This document shows, piece after piece, positions 25,034 through 34,961 of a DNA stretch of 64,000 nt. Made by a program: the position numbers and the translations under genes. The notes beneath the pieces were generated by a model. That model saw nothing but the letters and a program-made list of their open reading frames with translations. It did not search any database and was not told the origin of the DNA. This DNA comes from Vulcanimicrobiota bacterium (GTDB lineage Bacteria; Vulcanimicrobiota; Vulcanimicrobiia; Vulcanimicrobiales; Vulcanimicrobiaceae), in the NCBI GenBank assembly GCA_027459645.1, contig DAIDHQ010000012.1, forward strand, positions 1 through 64,000, read 5' to 3'. Positions within the stretch are counted from its first letter, which is position 1, and every line of letters begins with the position of its first letter.

Positions 25034-27112
25034 ATGCCCCTTCGTGTGAACGTCAAGCGACAAGCGAAAGCGTCTGCGTCGCCGCCCGCGCCCGCGGAAG
25101 CGAGCGGGCAGCCGTTTGGATTGGCTGCGGTGCCGGCCGGCCGCGTGCAATTGCCTCCAGGCATGAGCTTGTGCATGATCGTCAAGAACGAAGAGCGGTT
25201 CTTGGCGCAGTGCCTTTCGAGCGTTGCGGACGTCGTCGACGAGATCATCGTCTGCGACACGGGCAGCACGGATCGAACGGTTGAGATCGCCGAGTCGTTC
25301 GGCGCGACCGTCATCCATCGCGAGTGGCGCAACGACTTCGCGTGGGCGCGCAACCAATCGATCGAAGGGGCGCGCTTTCGCTGGATCATGTTCCTGGATG
25401 CGGACGAGGAGCTGACCCCGGCTTCAAAGCCGGCTCTGCTTCAGGTCAAGCACGCCGAGGCGTACCACGAGGCCATCTGGGTGCGCTGCTTCAACGAATC
25501 GGACGACTACCGCGGCACGGGCGCGATGTCGCACGCTCTCATTCGCATCTTTCCGAACTGCCCCGAAATTCGCTTCCGCGGCCTGATTCACGAATTCCCT
25601 TCGGTGAACAACAGCGCCGACGGGCTGCAGGGGCGCATGGCGCCGATTTCGATCATCCATCACGGCTATCTCAAAGACGTGGTCGCGCAACGCAATAAGG
25701 GCGCGCGCAATCTGGAGATCGTTCGCGCCGCCGCCGAGCGCGAGCCCGACGATCCGTTCCACTGGTTCAATTTGGGATCCACGGCGTTTCTGGTCGACGA
25801 TTTCGAACAGGCGCGCGACGCGCTCGAAAAGATGCGCGAAATCAACGCGGGGCGCATGCGCGGCTTTATCCCGAACGGGCTCTCGCTGCTCTCGGAAGTC
25901 TACGGCGATAAGCTGGGCGATGCGAAAAAAAGCGAAGAGATCGCCCGTGAATGTCTGGCAATCGCTCCGCACTATGCAAACGCACATTTTCAATTGGGCA
26001 AGGCGCTGGTCTCTCAGCGGCGCTACGAAGAGGCGCGCGAAGCCTACTTGGCGGCGATCGAAGACGGGAAATACGCGCACCTGCAATTCGTGCTCGACGA
26101 CCAGGTCTACATCTGGAAGGCGTATTCCGAAATCGGTGCGAGTTACGTAGCGCAAGGCGACGAAAAGAGCGGCAGCGAGTGGTTCCAGAAGGGCCTCGAT
26201 AATGCTCCTAACGTCGAACCGCTCATGGTCAATCTCGCCCGGTGTCTGGATCGACAACAGCGTTTTGACGAAGCCGAGGGCGTGTTTCGCCGGGCGTTCG
26301 AAACGCATCACAGCGACATGACGGCGATCGACTACGTGAATTTTCTCTTGCGTCATCGCCGCGGGATGGATGCGCTTGCGGCGATCGAAACGGTTCATCG
26401 AGATCTGAGCGACGAGGGCGCTGCGGCGTTGCTTTCTGCAGCCGCGCAAATCGCGGAAAAGCACGGCATGCCGTCGCTCCGATATTACGAACTCGCCGCC
26501 GAGCGCTCGCCGGGAAGCGCCGAGGTCGTAAACCCGCTCGAAACGTTCTACCGGGCCAACAACCGGATGGCGGATCTGGAACGCCTGCTCGCGCGCGAGC
26601 GTGAAACCGAGCCGAAGCTGCCGCCCGATTTCGTCCGCCGCTCGTACCAAGCGATTCAGGAGAAAGACTGGGAGCGAGCGCGGCAGTTCGCCGAAGCGGG
26701 GCTGCGACTGCAAGAAGAGCCGCATCTTCGGTATAACGCTGCCGTTGCGGCGCATCAACTCGGGGACATCGAAGGTGCGCTCGCGCATCTCGATCACGTG
26801 CATACGGAAGCCGAGGACGTGTTCGCAAACGCGCAACTCTTCCGTGCGACGCTGCATCGCGACGCGTCGCGCGTGGATGACGCGATGCTCGCGATCGGGC
26901 ACTTACTTGCCGAAATGCCGAACGACGTCCAAGCGCTCGTGATGCGCGGGGAGCTCTTCGAAGCGCGCGGCGACGTGCAGGCTGCCGAGGAAAGCTATAT
27001 GCGCGCCGCAGAGGCCGACCGTCAGCGAGGAAGCGTTGCGCTCGCCGGATTCTATTTGCGCCAGCAACGCTTTGCCGACGCGGCGCGCGTCGCCGACGTG
27101 GCTTTGCACTAG
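25034..27112 (+). CDS. family 2 glycosyltransferase with TPR repeats
   Basis: A 692-residue cytosolic protein. Residues about 42-200 are a GT2 domain (MSLCMIVKNEERFLAQCLSS, then DTGSTDRTVEIAESFGA and the DXD-type FLDADEEL). Residues about 215-690 are mostly TPR helices (NAHFQLGKALVSQRRYEEAR and similar). GT2-TPR proteins commonly glycosylate exported proteins, and the location between flagellin and flaG-fliD suggests flagellin as acceptor. The Ala/Pro-rich first 35 residues may be untranslated or disordered; an internal ATG at about 25163 is an alternative start. Confidence 0.85.
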   Translation: MPLRVNVKRQAKASASPPAPAEASGQPFGLAAVPAGRVQLPPGMSLCMIVKNEERFLAQCLSSVADVVDEIIVCDTGSTDRTVEIAESFGATVIHREWRNDFAWARNQSIEGARFRWIMFLDADEELTPASKPALLQVKHAEAYHEAIWVRCFNESDDYRGTGAMSHALIRIFPNCPEIRFRGLIHEFPSVNNSADGLQGRMAPISIIHHGYLKDVVAQRNKGARNLEIVRAAAEREPDDPFHWFNLGSTAFLVDDFEQARDALEKMREINAGRMRGFIPNGLSLLSEVYGDKLGDAKKSEEIARECLAIAPHYANAHFQLGKALVSQRRYEEAREAYLAAIEDGKYAHLQFVLDDQVYIWKAYSEIGASYVAQGDEKSGSEWFQKGLDNAPNVEPLMVNLARCLDRQQRFDEAEGVFRRAFETHHSDMTAIDYVNFLLRHRRGMDALAAIETVHRDLSDEGAAALLSAAAQIAEKHGMPSLRYYELAAERSPGSAEVVNPLETFYRANNRMADLERLLARERETEPKLPPDFVRRSYQAIQEKDWERARQFAEAGLRLQEEPHLRYNAAVAAHQLGDIEGALAHLDHVHTEAEDVFANAQLFRATLHRDASRVDDAMLAIGHLLAEMPNDVQALVMRGELFEARGDVQAAEESYMRAAEADRQRGSVALAGFYLRQQRFADAARVADVALH

Positions 27113-27120
27113 ACCCCGTC

Positions 27121-29679
27121 GTGCTCGACTACTCGATCGTCATCCCCGTTTTTAACAAGGCGGCCTTCACGAAGCGCTGCCTCGAAACGCTGCCTCCGAC
27201 GCTTGCCAACGCGGGCGACGGTGAGGTGATCGTGGTCGATAATGCATCGACCGACGAAACGCCGGAGGTACTCGCTGCATTTCCGTGGATTCGCGTGGTT
27301 CGCAACGAAACGAACCTTGGTTTCGCCGGTGCAAACAATCAAGGCGCGCGTCTGGCGCAAGGGCGGTTTCTCGTCCTTCTCAACAATGACACCCAGGCGC
27401 ATCCCGGCTGGCTCGCACGACTGCTAAAGACCGCTGCCGAACCGGGCGTCGGCGCCGTCGGAGCGCGGCTGCTCTTTCCCAACGAGACCGTCCAGCATGC
27501 CGGCGTCGCAATCAGTCCCGTCTTTCTTTCGCGGCTGAATTTCGTCGCGCTGCACGTGGACTATAAGTTGCCTGCGAACGATCCGCGAGTCGTCGTGACG
27601 CGCGATATGGCGGCCGTAACCGGCGCCTGTCTCGTGACACCACGCGATCTCTACCTTGGTCTGGGCGGCCTCGACGAGGCGTTTTGGAATGGTTACGAAG
27701 ACGTCGATTACTGCCTGAAGGTGCGGGCCGAAGGTTTGCGCGTGGTCTACGACGGGCGCGCGTCGCTCTATCATTTCGAATCGCAATCGGGCGCACAGCG
27801 CTTCCGCAAAACGATTTGGAACGCGGAGATGCTTCGCGAACGCCACCCCGAGGGCGTGGAATTCGACGTCGTGGCGCAACGCGTGCGCCAAGGCGCGGTG
27901 CGTCACATGCAGCGCACGACGCGTGGGGGAATCGATCTCCAGACGTGGCCCATTCCGCCCGTGACGCTGGTCGTGCACTCCGCAGCGGCAAGCGACCGGG
28001 GCGAGCGCTTTATCGATGCGACATCCGTGCCGGTGGAACGCGTGATAACGGTCGGCACCACCGCGCAGCTCGATCCGGTGAACGACGCGCTACGCGTGCG
28101 AGGATTTCGGTACGCCGCATTCGTGCATGCCGAAACGGCGGTGCGCGACGGTTGGCTCGAAGAATTGATCCGCCAAGTCGAAAACTCGTCTACGTGTGCC
28201 GCCGCTACGACCTCCGAGCGATTGCCGTTGGGAGAGAATGTTCGCGCGTTGGCACCCGACGCCCGATGCACGCTGCTTTCGTTGGAAAAGTTCCCGGCGC
28301 ATCTCGAACTGCAGCCGTTCGATACGTGGGATGCCGCCGTTGCAGACCTCGCCATGCGCGCGTTGCCGCTCCAGGTCGGGACGCGCGGCGCAGGAAGCGC
28401 GATTGCCGATCTGCCGCCCGTTGGGCAAGATGCGGGATTTGCGCGCGAGCACGGCTTGCGTTTGGACGAATTGCACCGGGACGAACTCGTCGAGGAGCGG
28501 TCGGGGCTGCCCGAATTGCAGCGAGGTCTCGTCTCGATCGTCACGCTGAGTTGGAACGCGCCCGCATTTACCAAACTCGCGCTCGATTCGATCCGCGAAC
28601 GCACATCCGAGCCGTATGAAGTGATCGTCGTCGACAACGGCTCGGGGCCGGAAACCCTCGAGATGTTGCGGGCGATCGACGATCCGCACGTGCGAGTCGT
28701 CTATAATCCCGTAAACCGCGGCTTCGCCGGCGGTAACAACGACGGCCTCGCCGTCGCTCGCGGCGAGCACGTCATCCTCTTGAACAACGACGTGATCGTG
28801 AGCGACGGGTGGATCGAAGGCCTGCTTCGGCCGTTCGCGCAGGTTGCGGGCGTCGGGGTAACCGCTCCCCGCAGCAATCGCGTGGTCGGCCACCAGATGA
28901 TCTACGATGCGATCTACGAAGGCGACGCCGGCCTCCACGCCTACGCGCGGGAGCGTGCTAAGCGTTATCGTGGGCGAGGATACGTCACCGATCGCGCGAT
29001 CGGCTTTTGCTTGTGCATCAGCCGTACCGTGCTGGAGCACGTCGGCGGCCTAGACGAAAGTTTCGGCGCCGGAAACTTCGAAGACGACGATTATTGCTTG
29101 CGCGTGCGCGGCGCCGGTTACAAGATCTACGTGTGCGACGACGTGTTCATCCATCATTTCGGCAGCCAGAGCTTTGCGGCGAACAACGTCGATTACGCCG
29201 CGTCGATGCACGGAAACTGGAGCGTCTTTTCCAAGAAGTGGGGCTATCCCGCAACGTATCCCGTCAACGGTTATCAGCCCTCCGAAGCGATCCGTCGCGG
29301 CTTCGATCCTGCGCGTCATTTCGTTCCGTTCGTACAGCGTATGGAGACGTCCGACGCGATGCCGCTGGTGCTTTGGGGACGCGTCGAAACCGACGTCGAG
29401 TGGGAGCGGATGGCGCCGTTCGTACGCCGGTACATGCGCGCGTTTACCGCTGCCGATCGCGTGGAACTTCACCTGACGGTCGGAGCCGGTGCCGATCCGG
29501 ACGTGATCGCTCGCCGCATCGAGCGCGCGGCATCGAAGCTCGGCATGGCTCCCGAAAGCATGCCGGAGATCGTGGTGACCGATGAAGAGCCGCAGACGCC
29601 GGTGCGCCGGGCCGTGGCGGAAATCGAAGATTCGAGTCCGAGCGCGCTGCGACGCATGCTGGGGACGGCTGCATCGTGA
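27121..29679 (+). CDS. double GT2-domain glycosyltransferase
   Basis: An 852-residue protein with two GT2 modules. The first covers about 1-235 (YSIVIPVFNKAAFTKRCLET, VDNASTDETPEVL, LLNNDTQ, GLDEAFWNGYEDVDYCLKVR). The second is about 465-720 (VSIVTLSWNAPAFTKLALDS, LLNNDVIVSDGW, GLDESFGAGNFEDDDYCLRV). Between them is about 230 residues without a domain I recognise. Tandem GT2 units often add two sugars in sequence. GTG start 8 bases after the previous gene; its TGA overlaps the next GTG by 4 bases. Confidence 0.87.
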   Translation: MLDYSIVIPVFNKAAFTKRCLETLPPTLANAGDGEVIVVDNASTDETPEVLAAFPWIRVVRNETNLGFAGANNQGARLAQGRFLVLLNNDTQAHPGWLARLLKTAAEPGVGAVGARLLFPNETVQHAGVAISPVFLSRLNFVALHVDYKLPANDPRVVVTRDMAAVTGACLVTPRDLYLGLGGLDEAFWNGYEDVDYCLKVRAEGLRVVYDGRASLYHFESQSGAQRFRKTIWNAEMLRERHPEGVEFDVVAQRVRQGAVRHMQRTTRGGIDLQTWPIPPVTLVVHSAAASDRGERFIDATSVPVERVITVGTTAQLDPVNDALRVRGFRYAAFVHAETAVRDGWLEELIRQVENSSTCAAATTSERLPLGENVRALAPDARCTLLSLEKFPAHLELQPFDTWDAAVADLAMRALPLQVGTRGAGSAIADLPPVGQDAGFAREHGLRLDELHRDELVEERSGLPELQRGLVSIVTLSWNAPAFTKLALDSIRERTSEPYEVIVVDNGSGPETLEMLRAIDDPHVRVVYNPVNRGFAGGNNDGLAVARGEHVILLNNDVIVSDGWIEGLLRPFAQVAGVGVTAPRSNRVVGHQMIYDAIYEGDAGLHAYARERAKRYRGRGYVTDRAIGFCLCISRTVLEHVGGLDESFGAGNFEDDDYCLRVRGAGYKIYVCDDVFIHHFGSQSFAANNVDYAASMHGNWSVFSKKWGYPATYPVNGYQPSEAIRRGFDPARHFVPFVQRMETSDAMPLVLWGRVETDVEWERMAPFVRRYMRAFTAADRVELHLTVGAGADPDVIARRIERAASKLGMAPESMPEIVVTDEEPQTPVRRAVAEIEDSSPSALRRMLGTAAS

Positions 29680-31652
29680 GATACGATTTTAAAACCGACC
29701 GGCTTTGCTTCACGCGGGATCGCGAGCGGCAGAAAGCGTTCGTTCGTGCGGATCGGCTTGCGTACGCGCGCTTCGAAACGGCGCTCGCGCAAAAGTTCTT
29801 TGCTATCGTCGACTTGGTCTTTGCGGAAGGCGACGAAATCGCGGTACTTCCCTTTATTGTCGTGGACGGCACGATGTTGCTGGAGCGAGAGCTCAGCCCG
29901 TTCATCTGGCCGGCGCATTTGAAAGATCTCGACGACGGCGTCGTCGAGGCGATCGAAGCGCGGATCGAGCCCTGGCTGCGCTCCTTGATCGTCGCGCGCA
30001 ATGAAAACGGGTTCGGCGAGCGTCTTTTTTCCGAAGACGTAACGTTCAAGCAGCGCTTGGAACGTGCGAAGCAACGCGGGTGGCTGGGAACCGCTCCCGC
30101 TCGCGAGGTGCTGCTGGATATCGCACCGCACGCCTACGCCGTGCGTTTCGCGTTTTCCGGAGACGTCGTCGTGCGCGGACGCGGCGCGCTCAACGGTGCC
30201 GCGTACTTGAGCGTCGGCAACGGGCGCACGCTGGCCGTTGCTGCGAATGAAGAAGAAGCGGTGGACGCCCGCGCGTGGTTCGGTCTCGACAAGGTCGAAG
30301 TCGACGCGCCCGGCCGATGCGACCTCTACGTCGGCCCTCGCGTGAACGCTCCCGATTGCGGCACGGCGATTTTCTTGGAATCGCAGGCCGAGCCGGGAGA
30401 ACGCCGCGTTTCGGTCGCGGCGCCGCTGCCGATCGAAGTGCTGCTCTCGTACGACCTCGACGACGCTGGCGAGGCGTCGTCATTCGCGGTGCGCGCACGG
30501 CCGCGCTCGGCGCGGGCGTCGCACGTGACGGTGCCGGCTGCGACCGGAGGCTCCGCGGGCCGGGTCGCGCTCGTCGCGCGCGAGGACCTCTTGCGCGTGC
30601 GCGATGCCGATACGGACGCCGTCACGATGCTGCAGACCATGCTTACGGCGGAAGGCTTCTCGGCGGAGATCGTCGCTCCGTCGCATTTCCGCGTCGATGG
30701 CTTCGATCTAATCCACGTCTTCGGATTCCGCTATGCGCCGGCCATTGCAGCGCAGATCCACGCCGCGCGCGACGCCGGCACTCCGGTCGTACTCACGGCC
30801 TATGCCGACGATCCGCAGAACGATTATCCCATCGGGACGGGTACGTTCCGCCGGCTGCTCCAGAACACCGACGACGAGATCGTTCGCGGCGAATATCTGC
30901 ACGCGCTTTCGTTACGGCGTTTGCGCGACGACGAACTGGTCGACGCGCTCGACGTTGCCTCGGTGAAGCTGCTCTGCTCGACGGCGCGCGTCGCCTACGT
31001 AACCTGCGCGCGTGAAGAGCAGCGCCTTCGCGCCGATTTCGGCTTCGACGGAACGAGCATCCACGTGCCCGCGATTGCCTTTAACACCAACGGCGACGGC
31101 GACCCCACGTGGGCGACGGGTTACGACGACTTCGCGTTGGTGTTCGGGCCGGTCGGCACGGAATCCAACGCCTATCTGATCGCGCGGGCGGCTTCACGGC
31201 TGGGGATACCGCTGATCGTCTGCGGCGACGTGGTCGATGCCGCCTATTATCCCGAGCTGCGCACCGTTCTCGGCCGTCAGGGGATCTGGCTGCCCGCCCG
31301 CGAGCTTTCCGAGGGCGAGCGTCGCTCGCTCTTGGCCCGGGCCCGCGTCGTTCTCGACGTCTCTTGGAGCGGGCAGGGCCTGCACCGGCTGGCGAGCGCG
31401 GCCTGCGCCGGCGTACCCATCGTGGGCTCCTCAACAGGCTATGCGGGCGACGTGTGGGGCGATTTGGCGTTCGTCGCGGACCCCGCGAGCGAGGAGTCGA
31501 TCGCGGTTGCCCTGGGGCGCGCGTGGCTCGTGGGAGAGGAGCACCGGAGGGGGCTCGTGATGCGGACCGCTCCCCTGGCCGATCCGCTGTCGGTGCTGGT
31601 CAATACGGTCCAGGGCTACCAAGAGGCTGCTCGGTCCTTTACGCGACTCTGA
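29676..31652 (+). CDS. glycosyltransferase-like protein with unusual N-terminal module
   Basis: A 658-residue protein. The C-terminal part (about 475-640) has GT4-like features: ALVFGPVGTESNAYLIARAA, then ARARVVLDVSWSGQGLHRLA and ACAGVPIVGSSTGYAGDVWG. The N-terminal about 115 residues contain AIVDLVFAEGDEIAVLPFIV, the EAIEARIEPWLRSL helix and RLFSEDVTF. This block recurs in the gene at 39155. The middle is beta-rich and unassigned. It overlaps the double-GT2 gene by 4 bases, so the three genes from 25034 form one operon. Acceptor and sugar are unknown. Confidence 0.7.
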   Translation: MRYDFKTDRLCFTRDRERQKAFVRADRLAYARFETALAQKFFAIVDLVFAEGDEIAVLPFIVVDGTMLLERELSPFIWPAHLKDLDDGVVEAIEARIEPWLRSLIVARNENGFGERLFSEDVTFKQRLERAKQRGWLGTAPAREVLLDIAPHAYAVRFAFSGDVVVRGRGALNGAAYLSVGNGRTLAVAANEEEAVDARAWFGLDKVEVDAPGRCDLYVGPRVNAPDCGTAIFLESQAEPGERRVSVAAPLPIEVLLSYDLDDAGEASSFAVRARPRSARASHVTVPAATGGSAGRVALVAREDLLRVRDADTDAVTMLQTMLTAEGFSAEIVAPSHFRVDGFDLIHVFGFRYAPAIAAQIHAARDAGTPVVLTAYADDPQNDYPIGTGTFRRLLQNTDDEIVRGEYLHALSLRRLRDDELVDALDVASVKLLCSTARVAYVTCAREEQRLRADFGFDGTSIHVPAIAFNTNGDGDPTWATGYDDFALVFGPVGTESNAYLIARAASRLGIPLIVCGDVVDAAYYPELRTVLGRQGIWLPARELSEGERRSLLARARVVLDVSWSGQGLHRLASAACAGVPIVGSSTGYAGDVWGDLAFVADPASEESIAVALGRAWLVGEEHRRGLVMRTAPLADPLSVLVNTVQGYQEAARSFTRL

Positions 31653-31663
31653 CCCGATTACTC

Positions 31664-31691
31664 TAAAAAATACGGCCAACCAGTCCGAATA
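31664..31691 (+). promoter_or_regulatory. possible sigma-28 promoter for flaG-fliD
   Basis: TAAAAAAT at 31664-31671, a spacer of 11-12 bases and TCCGAATA-like sequence ending near 31691; weaker than the flagellin promoter. An 8-bp inverted repeat (TACTCTCT ... AGAGAGTA, 31690-31707) lies at the expected transcription start and could be an operator or leader hairpin. Confidence 0.4.
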
Positions 31692-31726
31692 CTCTCTCTA
31701 GAGAGTACTCAGAGGAGCGTGGTCAC

Positions 31727-32077
31727 ATGGATGTTTCCGCCATTACCTCGGCTGCCGGCACGCCGGCACCCGCGGTGTCGGATCAAGCAGCCGCAACGAC
31801 GCCGGTAGCCGGCGCTGATTCGTCATCACAAAACCAGTCGTCACCGAACGGGTCCTCAGCGCTCACCCCTGCCATCGCAAAGCTCTTCGGCAGCAGCGGT
31901 TCACCGCAGCCCGTCGAGTTGCACGTATCGTATCGCGTCGACGGCCAGGATATCGTCACGATCTTCACCGACCCGAAAACCGGAAAAGAAGTCGCCCAAT
32001 TCCCACCCGAATTGCTGCTCGGGCTTGCGAAGTTTTTCGATCATACCGGCGGTGTGACATTGGATAAAACCGCTTAG
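31727..32077 (+). CDS. flaG: FlaG-family flagellar protein
   Basis: A 116-residue protein. The C-terminal about 65 residues are the FlaG domain (PVELHVSYRVDGQDIVTIFT, DPKTGKEVAQFPPELLLGLA). FlaG members influence filament length and usually sit before fliD, as here. The N-terminal half is a low-complexity Ala/Ser/Pro stretch. AGAGGAG at 31711-31717 precedes the ATG by 9 bases. Followed by fliD after 15 bases. Confidence 0.85.
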   Translation: MDVSAITSAAGTPAPAVSDQAAATTPVAGADSSSQNQSSPNGSSALTPAIAKLFGSSGSPQPVELHVSYRVDGQDIVTIFTDPKTGKEVAQFPPELLLGLAKFFDHTGGVTLDKTA

Positions 32078-32092
32078 AGCCAAGGAGGGCTT

Positions 32093-34090
32093 ATGTCCAG
32101 CAGTCAGGTTCCCGGTACAAACGTACCACCGATATCGTTCCCCGGCATTTCGTCGGGCATCGATTACAATTCGATCATCACGAAGCTGACCTCGCTCACG
32201 CTCGCGCCGACGGTCGGTTTGAATCAGCAGATCGCCACGCTCAATGCAGCGAACGCGGAGCTGATTACCATCAACTCGCTCTTTACCTCCGTGCAGAACG
32301 CGCTTGGAGCGCTCTCGGATCCCACGCTCTTCACGTCCTATTCGGCTACGTCGAGCAACTCGGCGTTTGCAACGGCACAAGAGATTTCCGGGCAAACCGC
32401 CGCGCCCGGCACGTACGCGATCAAGAGCGAAACCATCGCCACATCGACGACCGTAACGAGCAACGCTTCCGTTGGCCACTCGATTCGCGATCTGATCACC
32501 CAAGGGCCGTATAGCGGTCTGGCTTCGGACACGGTGCCGCTGGTCGACTCTTATGCTGCCGTCACGCCGACCAATGGCGCCGGCGCGAGCGGGACGATCA
32601 CGGTCGACGGCGTTGCGGTCTCGTACAACGTCAATACCGATTCGCTTCAAACGATCCTCAACCGCATCCAGACCGCCGTACAGGCGAACTATGATTCGTC
32701 GTTCACGATCGGCTACAACGGTACTACCGACACGATCGTGGTGAATGGAAACAAGCCGATCACGTTAGGAAGCGCGAACGATCAGGGCAACCTGCTCCAG
32801 GTGCTTAAGCTCGATCAAGCGCAGATCAACGATTCGGGTCCGGGGCCGTACACGGTCACCGGAACGTCCGGCGTCGGCGGACTCAACCTCGCCGCCGCCT
32901 TGAACAGCTATACCTATGCTGGCTTCCAAGGCACGGGCGTTACGTCCGGAGTCTTTACGATCAACGGCGTCGCCATCACCGTCTCCAGCACGGGAGACAA
33001 TCTCGCCTCGATCATCGGCAAGATCAATGCGAGTTCCGCGGGCGTCGTTGCATCGTACAACAGCGCGACCAATCAGATCACGCTCGTCAGTAAAACGACC
33101 GGTACGCAGAGCATCGTCCTTGGGGCGAGCGGCGACACGAGCAACTTCTTGGCGGAAGCGGGGCTGACGACGGCGAGCGGTGCGTCGACGACTCTGGGAA
33201 CGCAGGCCAGCATCGTGCTCCAGACCCCGAGCGGCGGCACGACGACAGTTTACAGTAATAGCAATCAAGTCACCAACGCGATACCGGGCATTCAGATCAA
33301 TCTGCTATCGAACTCGACGTCGCAGTTCACGATCAACGTCGCGCAAGACACCACCGGGTTGGTCAACGCGGTCAATACGTTCGTCTCCGCCTATAACGCG
33401 GCGATCACGGAGATCAATAACGCGACGCAGCCGCCTGTCGTCACGGCATCGGCTCCCGGAACTTCGGGCGTGCAGTCGACGGCGATCGGCGGCGGCGTGC
33501 TGTGGGGCAATTCGGACGTCGCCAATCTCAAGAGCGTGCTCGTCGGTCTCGTGAGCGGCTTCTTCGGAAGCGGCAACCAGTATAACTCGCTCGCGTCACT
33601 GGGTTTGCAACTCAGCAGTTCGTTTACGCAGCTGACCTCCAACAACAACACGGGGCAGAACGGGAACAACACCCAGCCGATTCAATCGACGACATACCAG
33701 GGAACCGACGGGACGTTCCAGCCGCTGGATGCGACGAAATTCCAGGCCGCCTTTGCCGCTAACGCGAGTGCCGTCGAGCAGATATTCCAAGGTGCGAACG
33801 GCCTCACGACGCAGCTCGGCACCTACTTGACGGGCGTGACGGGTTTCCCGACGCTGCTGAACAGCGGCCCGGTCGGGAACATTCCCACCGTTGCGATCAT
33901 CCAGAGTTTCGAAAACACGAACTCATCGCAAATCACGACGATTCAGCAGCAGGTCCAACAAATCACCGACAACGCGAATCAGCAGGCAAATCTACTGCGC
34001 CAAGAGTTCGTCGCCACCGAAACGCAGCTCGCAGGCTACCAAGCTCTGCAAAGTCAGCTTGCCGGCTTCTTTAAGCAGTCGGGTGGGTAG
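32093..34090 (+). CDS. fliD: flagellar filament cap protein FliD
   Basis: A 665-residue HAP2 cap that folds flagellin at the filament tip. The N-terminus FPGISSGIDYNSIITKLTSL is the signature. The C-terminal region has the coiled-coil end (QQVQQITDNANQQANLLRQE, LAGYQALQSQLAGFFKQSGG). The middle carries long Thr/Ser/Asn-rich domains (e.g. repeated INGVAITVSSTGDNLASIIG-type segments), making it longer than enteric FliD (468). AAGGAGGGC precedes the ATG closely. Confidence 0.94.
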   Translation: MSSSQVPGTNVPPISFPGISSGIDYNSIITKLTSLTLAPTVGLNQQIATLNAANAELITINSLFTSVQNALGALSDPTLFTSYSATSSNSAFATAQEISGQTAAPGTYAIKSETIATSTTVTSNASVGHSIRDLITQGPYSGLASDTVPLVDSYAAVTPTNGAGASGTITVDGVAVSYNVNTDSLQTILNRIQTAVQANYDSSFTIGYNGTTDTIVVNGNKPITLGSANDQGNLLQVLKLDQAQINDSGPGPYTVTGTSGVGGLNLAAALNSYTYAGFQGTGVTSGVFTINGVAITVSSTGDNLASIIGKINASSAGVVASYNSATNQITLVSKTTGTQSIVLGASGDTSNFLAEAGLTTASGASTTLGTQASIVLQTPSGGTTTVYSNSNQVTNAIPGIQINLLSNSTSQFTINVAQDTTGLVNAVNTFVSAYNAAITEINNATQPPVVTASAPGTSGVQSTAIGGGVLWGNSDVANLKSVLVGLVSGFFGSGNQYNSLASLGLQLSSSFTQLTSNNNTGQNGNNTQPIQSTTYQGTDGTFQPLDATKFQAAFAANASAVEQIFQGANGLTTQLGTYLTGVTGFPTLLNSGPVGNIPTVAIIQSFENTNSSQITTIQQQVQQITDNANQQANLLRQEFVATETQLAGYQALQSQLAGFFKQSGG

Positions 34091-34094
34091 AGCG

Positions 34095-34565
34095 ATGAAG
34101 AATTCGTCGGCTCAGCAGAAATATCTCGAAACGTCGATCTCGACGGCGTCGAAAGAAGATCTGATCATCAAGATCTTCGACGTGCTCGTGCTTGCGTCGC
34201 AGCAGGCGCACGAGAAGCTTACGCGCACGCCGGGCGACATCGAGGGCATTCACAAGGCGCTACTGCGCGCGCAACGCGCGTGTGCCTTATTGATGGGCTC
34301 GCTCGACATGGAGATCGGCGGCGAACTTTCGAAGAATCTGTTCCGCGTGTACGAGTTCTGGCATCACGAACTGGTCATGGCGAACATGCAAAAGGATCCC
34401 ACGCGGGTGGAACGCATCCTGGGCTTCGCGCAAGACTACCGCACGACGTGGATGCAAGCCGTCGCGCAATTCAAAGCGCAGAAAGGCGCAGCAGCCGCCG
34501 CGTCTTCGGCGGCCCGGGGCGCGGCGTTCTCGGGAGAGTCGAGCACCTTTGCCGCCGTCAGCTGA
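34095..34565 (+). CDS. fliS: flagellin export chaperone FliS
   Basis: A 156-residue helical chaperone that binds the C-terminus of flagellin before export. Motifs: QKYLETSISTASKEDLIIKI, DVLVLASQQAHEKL, then KNLFRVYEFWHHELVMANMQ and RILGFAQDYRTTWMQAVAQF. A start at 34095 fits the family; a much longer in-frame ORF overlaps fliD. The last about 30 residues are Ala-rich and extra. Starts 4 bases after fliD stops. Confidence 0.92.
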   Translation: MKNSSAQQKYLETSISTASKEDLIIKIFDVLVLASQQAHEKLTRTPGDIEGIHKALLRAQRACALLMGSLDMEIGGELSKNLFRVYEFWHHELVMANMQKDPTRVERILGFAQDYRTTWMQAVAQFKAQKGAAAAASSAARGAAFSGESSTFAAVS

Positions 34566-34938
34566 CGAGCAGCTCCACGCGATCGGTCAAACGGTCGGCG
34601 GCCTGGAGCAACTCTGCAACGAACTGGAAGTTGCGTTACGCGCGCGCGACTGGCCGCGTATGGGCGTCGCGATCGCCGATTCCCGCCGCGTCATGCACGA
34701 ACTCGAAAATGCCATGGCCGACACGACGGGACTGCGTACGGCCGAATTCGATCGCACCATCTATGCGCGCTTGCAGCGCGTCTTCTCCGTGCGAGACGAG
34801 CAGATGAAGCGCCTCTCGCAGCTTCACGACGAGGTTGCGGAGAATCTGCGCTCGCTCTCGCGATGGAAGGGCTATGCGCGCTCGATCGGCGGAAGCGATC
34901 AAACGCGGCCGCCCCGCATCCTCAACGATCTGCGGTAG
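34549..34938 (+). CDS. FliT-like flagellar chaperone (putative)
   Basis: A 129-residue, mostly helical protein (GGLEQLCNELEVALRARDWP, RTIYARLQRVFSVRDEQMKR, LHDEVAENLRSLSRWKGYAR). It begins on a TTG that overlaps the end of fliS. Small helical proteins right after fliS are commonly FliT, the chaperone for the FliD cap; sequence similarity is weak here so the call rests on position, size and helix content. A later start is possible. Confidence 0.55.
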   Translation: MPPSADEQLHAIGQTVGGLEQLCNELEVALRARDWPRMGVAIADSRRVMHELENAMADTTGLRTAEFDRTIYARLQRVFSVRDEQMKRLSQLHDEVAENLRSLSRWKGYARSIGGSDQTRPPRILNDLR

Positions 34939-34961
34939 ACGCCGCTTCCTCAGCGCGGCGT
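34939..34961. terminator. possible bidirectional terminator hairpin
   Basis: A perfect 7-bp GC stem (34939-34945 with 34955-34961) fills the 11-base gap between the convergent FliT-like and GT2-like genes and runs into the latter's stop. There is no T-run on either side, so it is a weak candidate. Confidence 0.35.
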
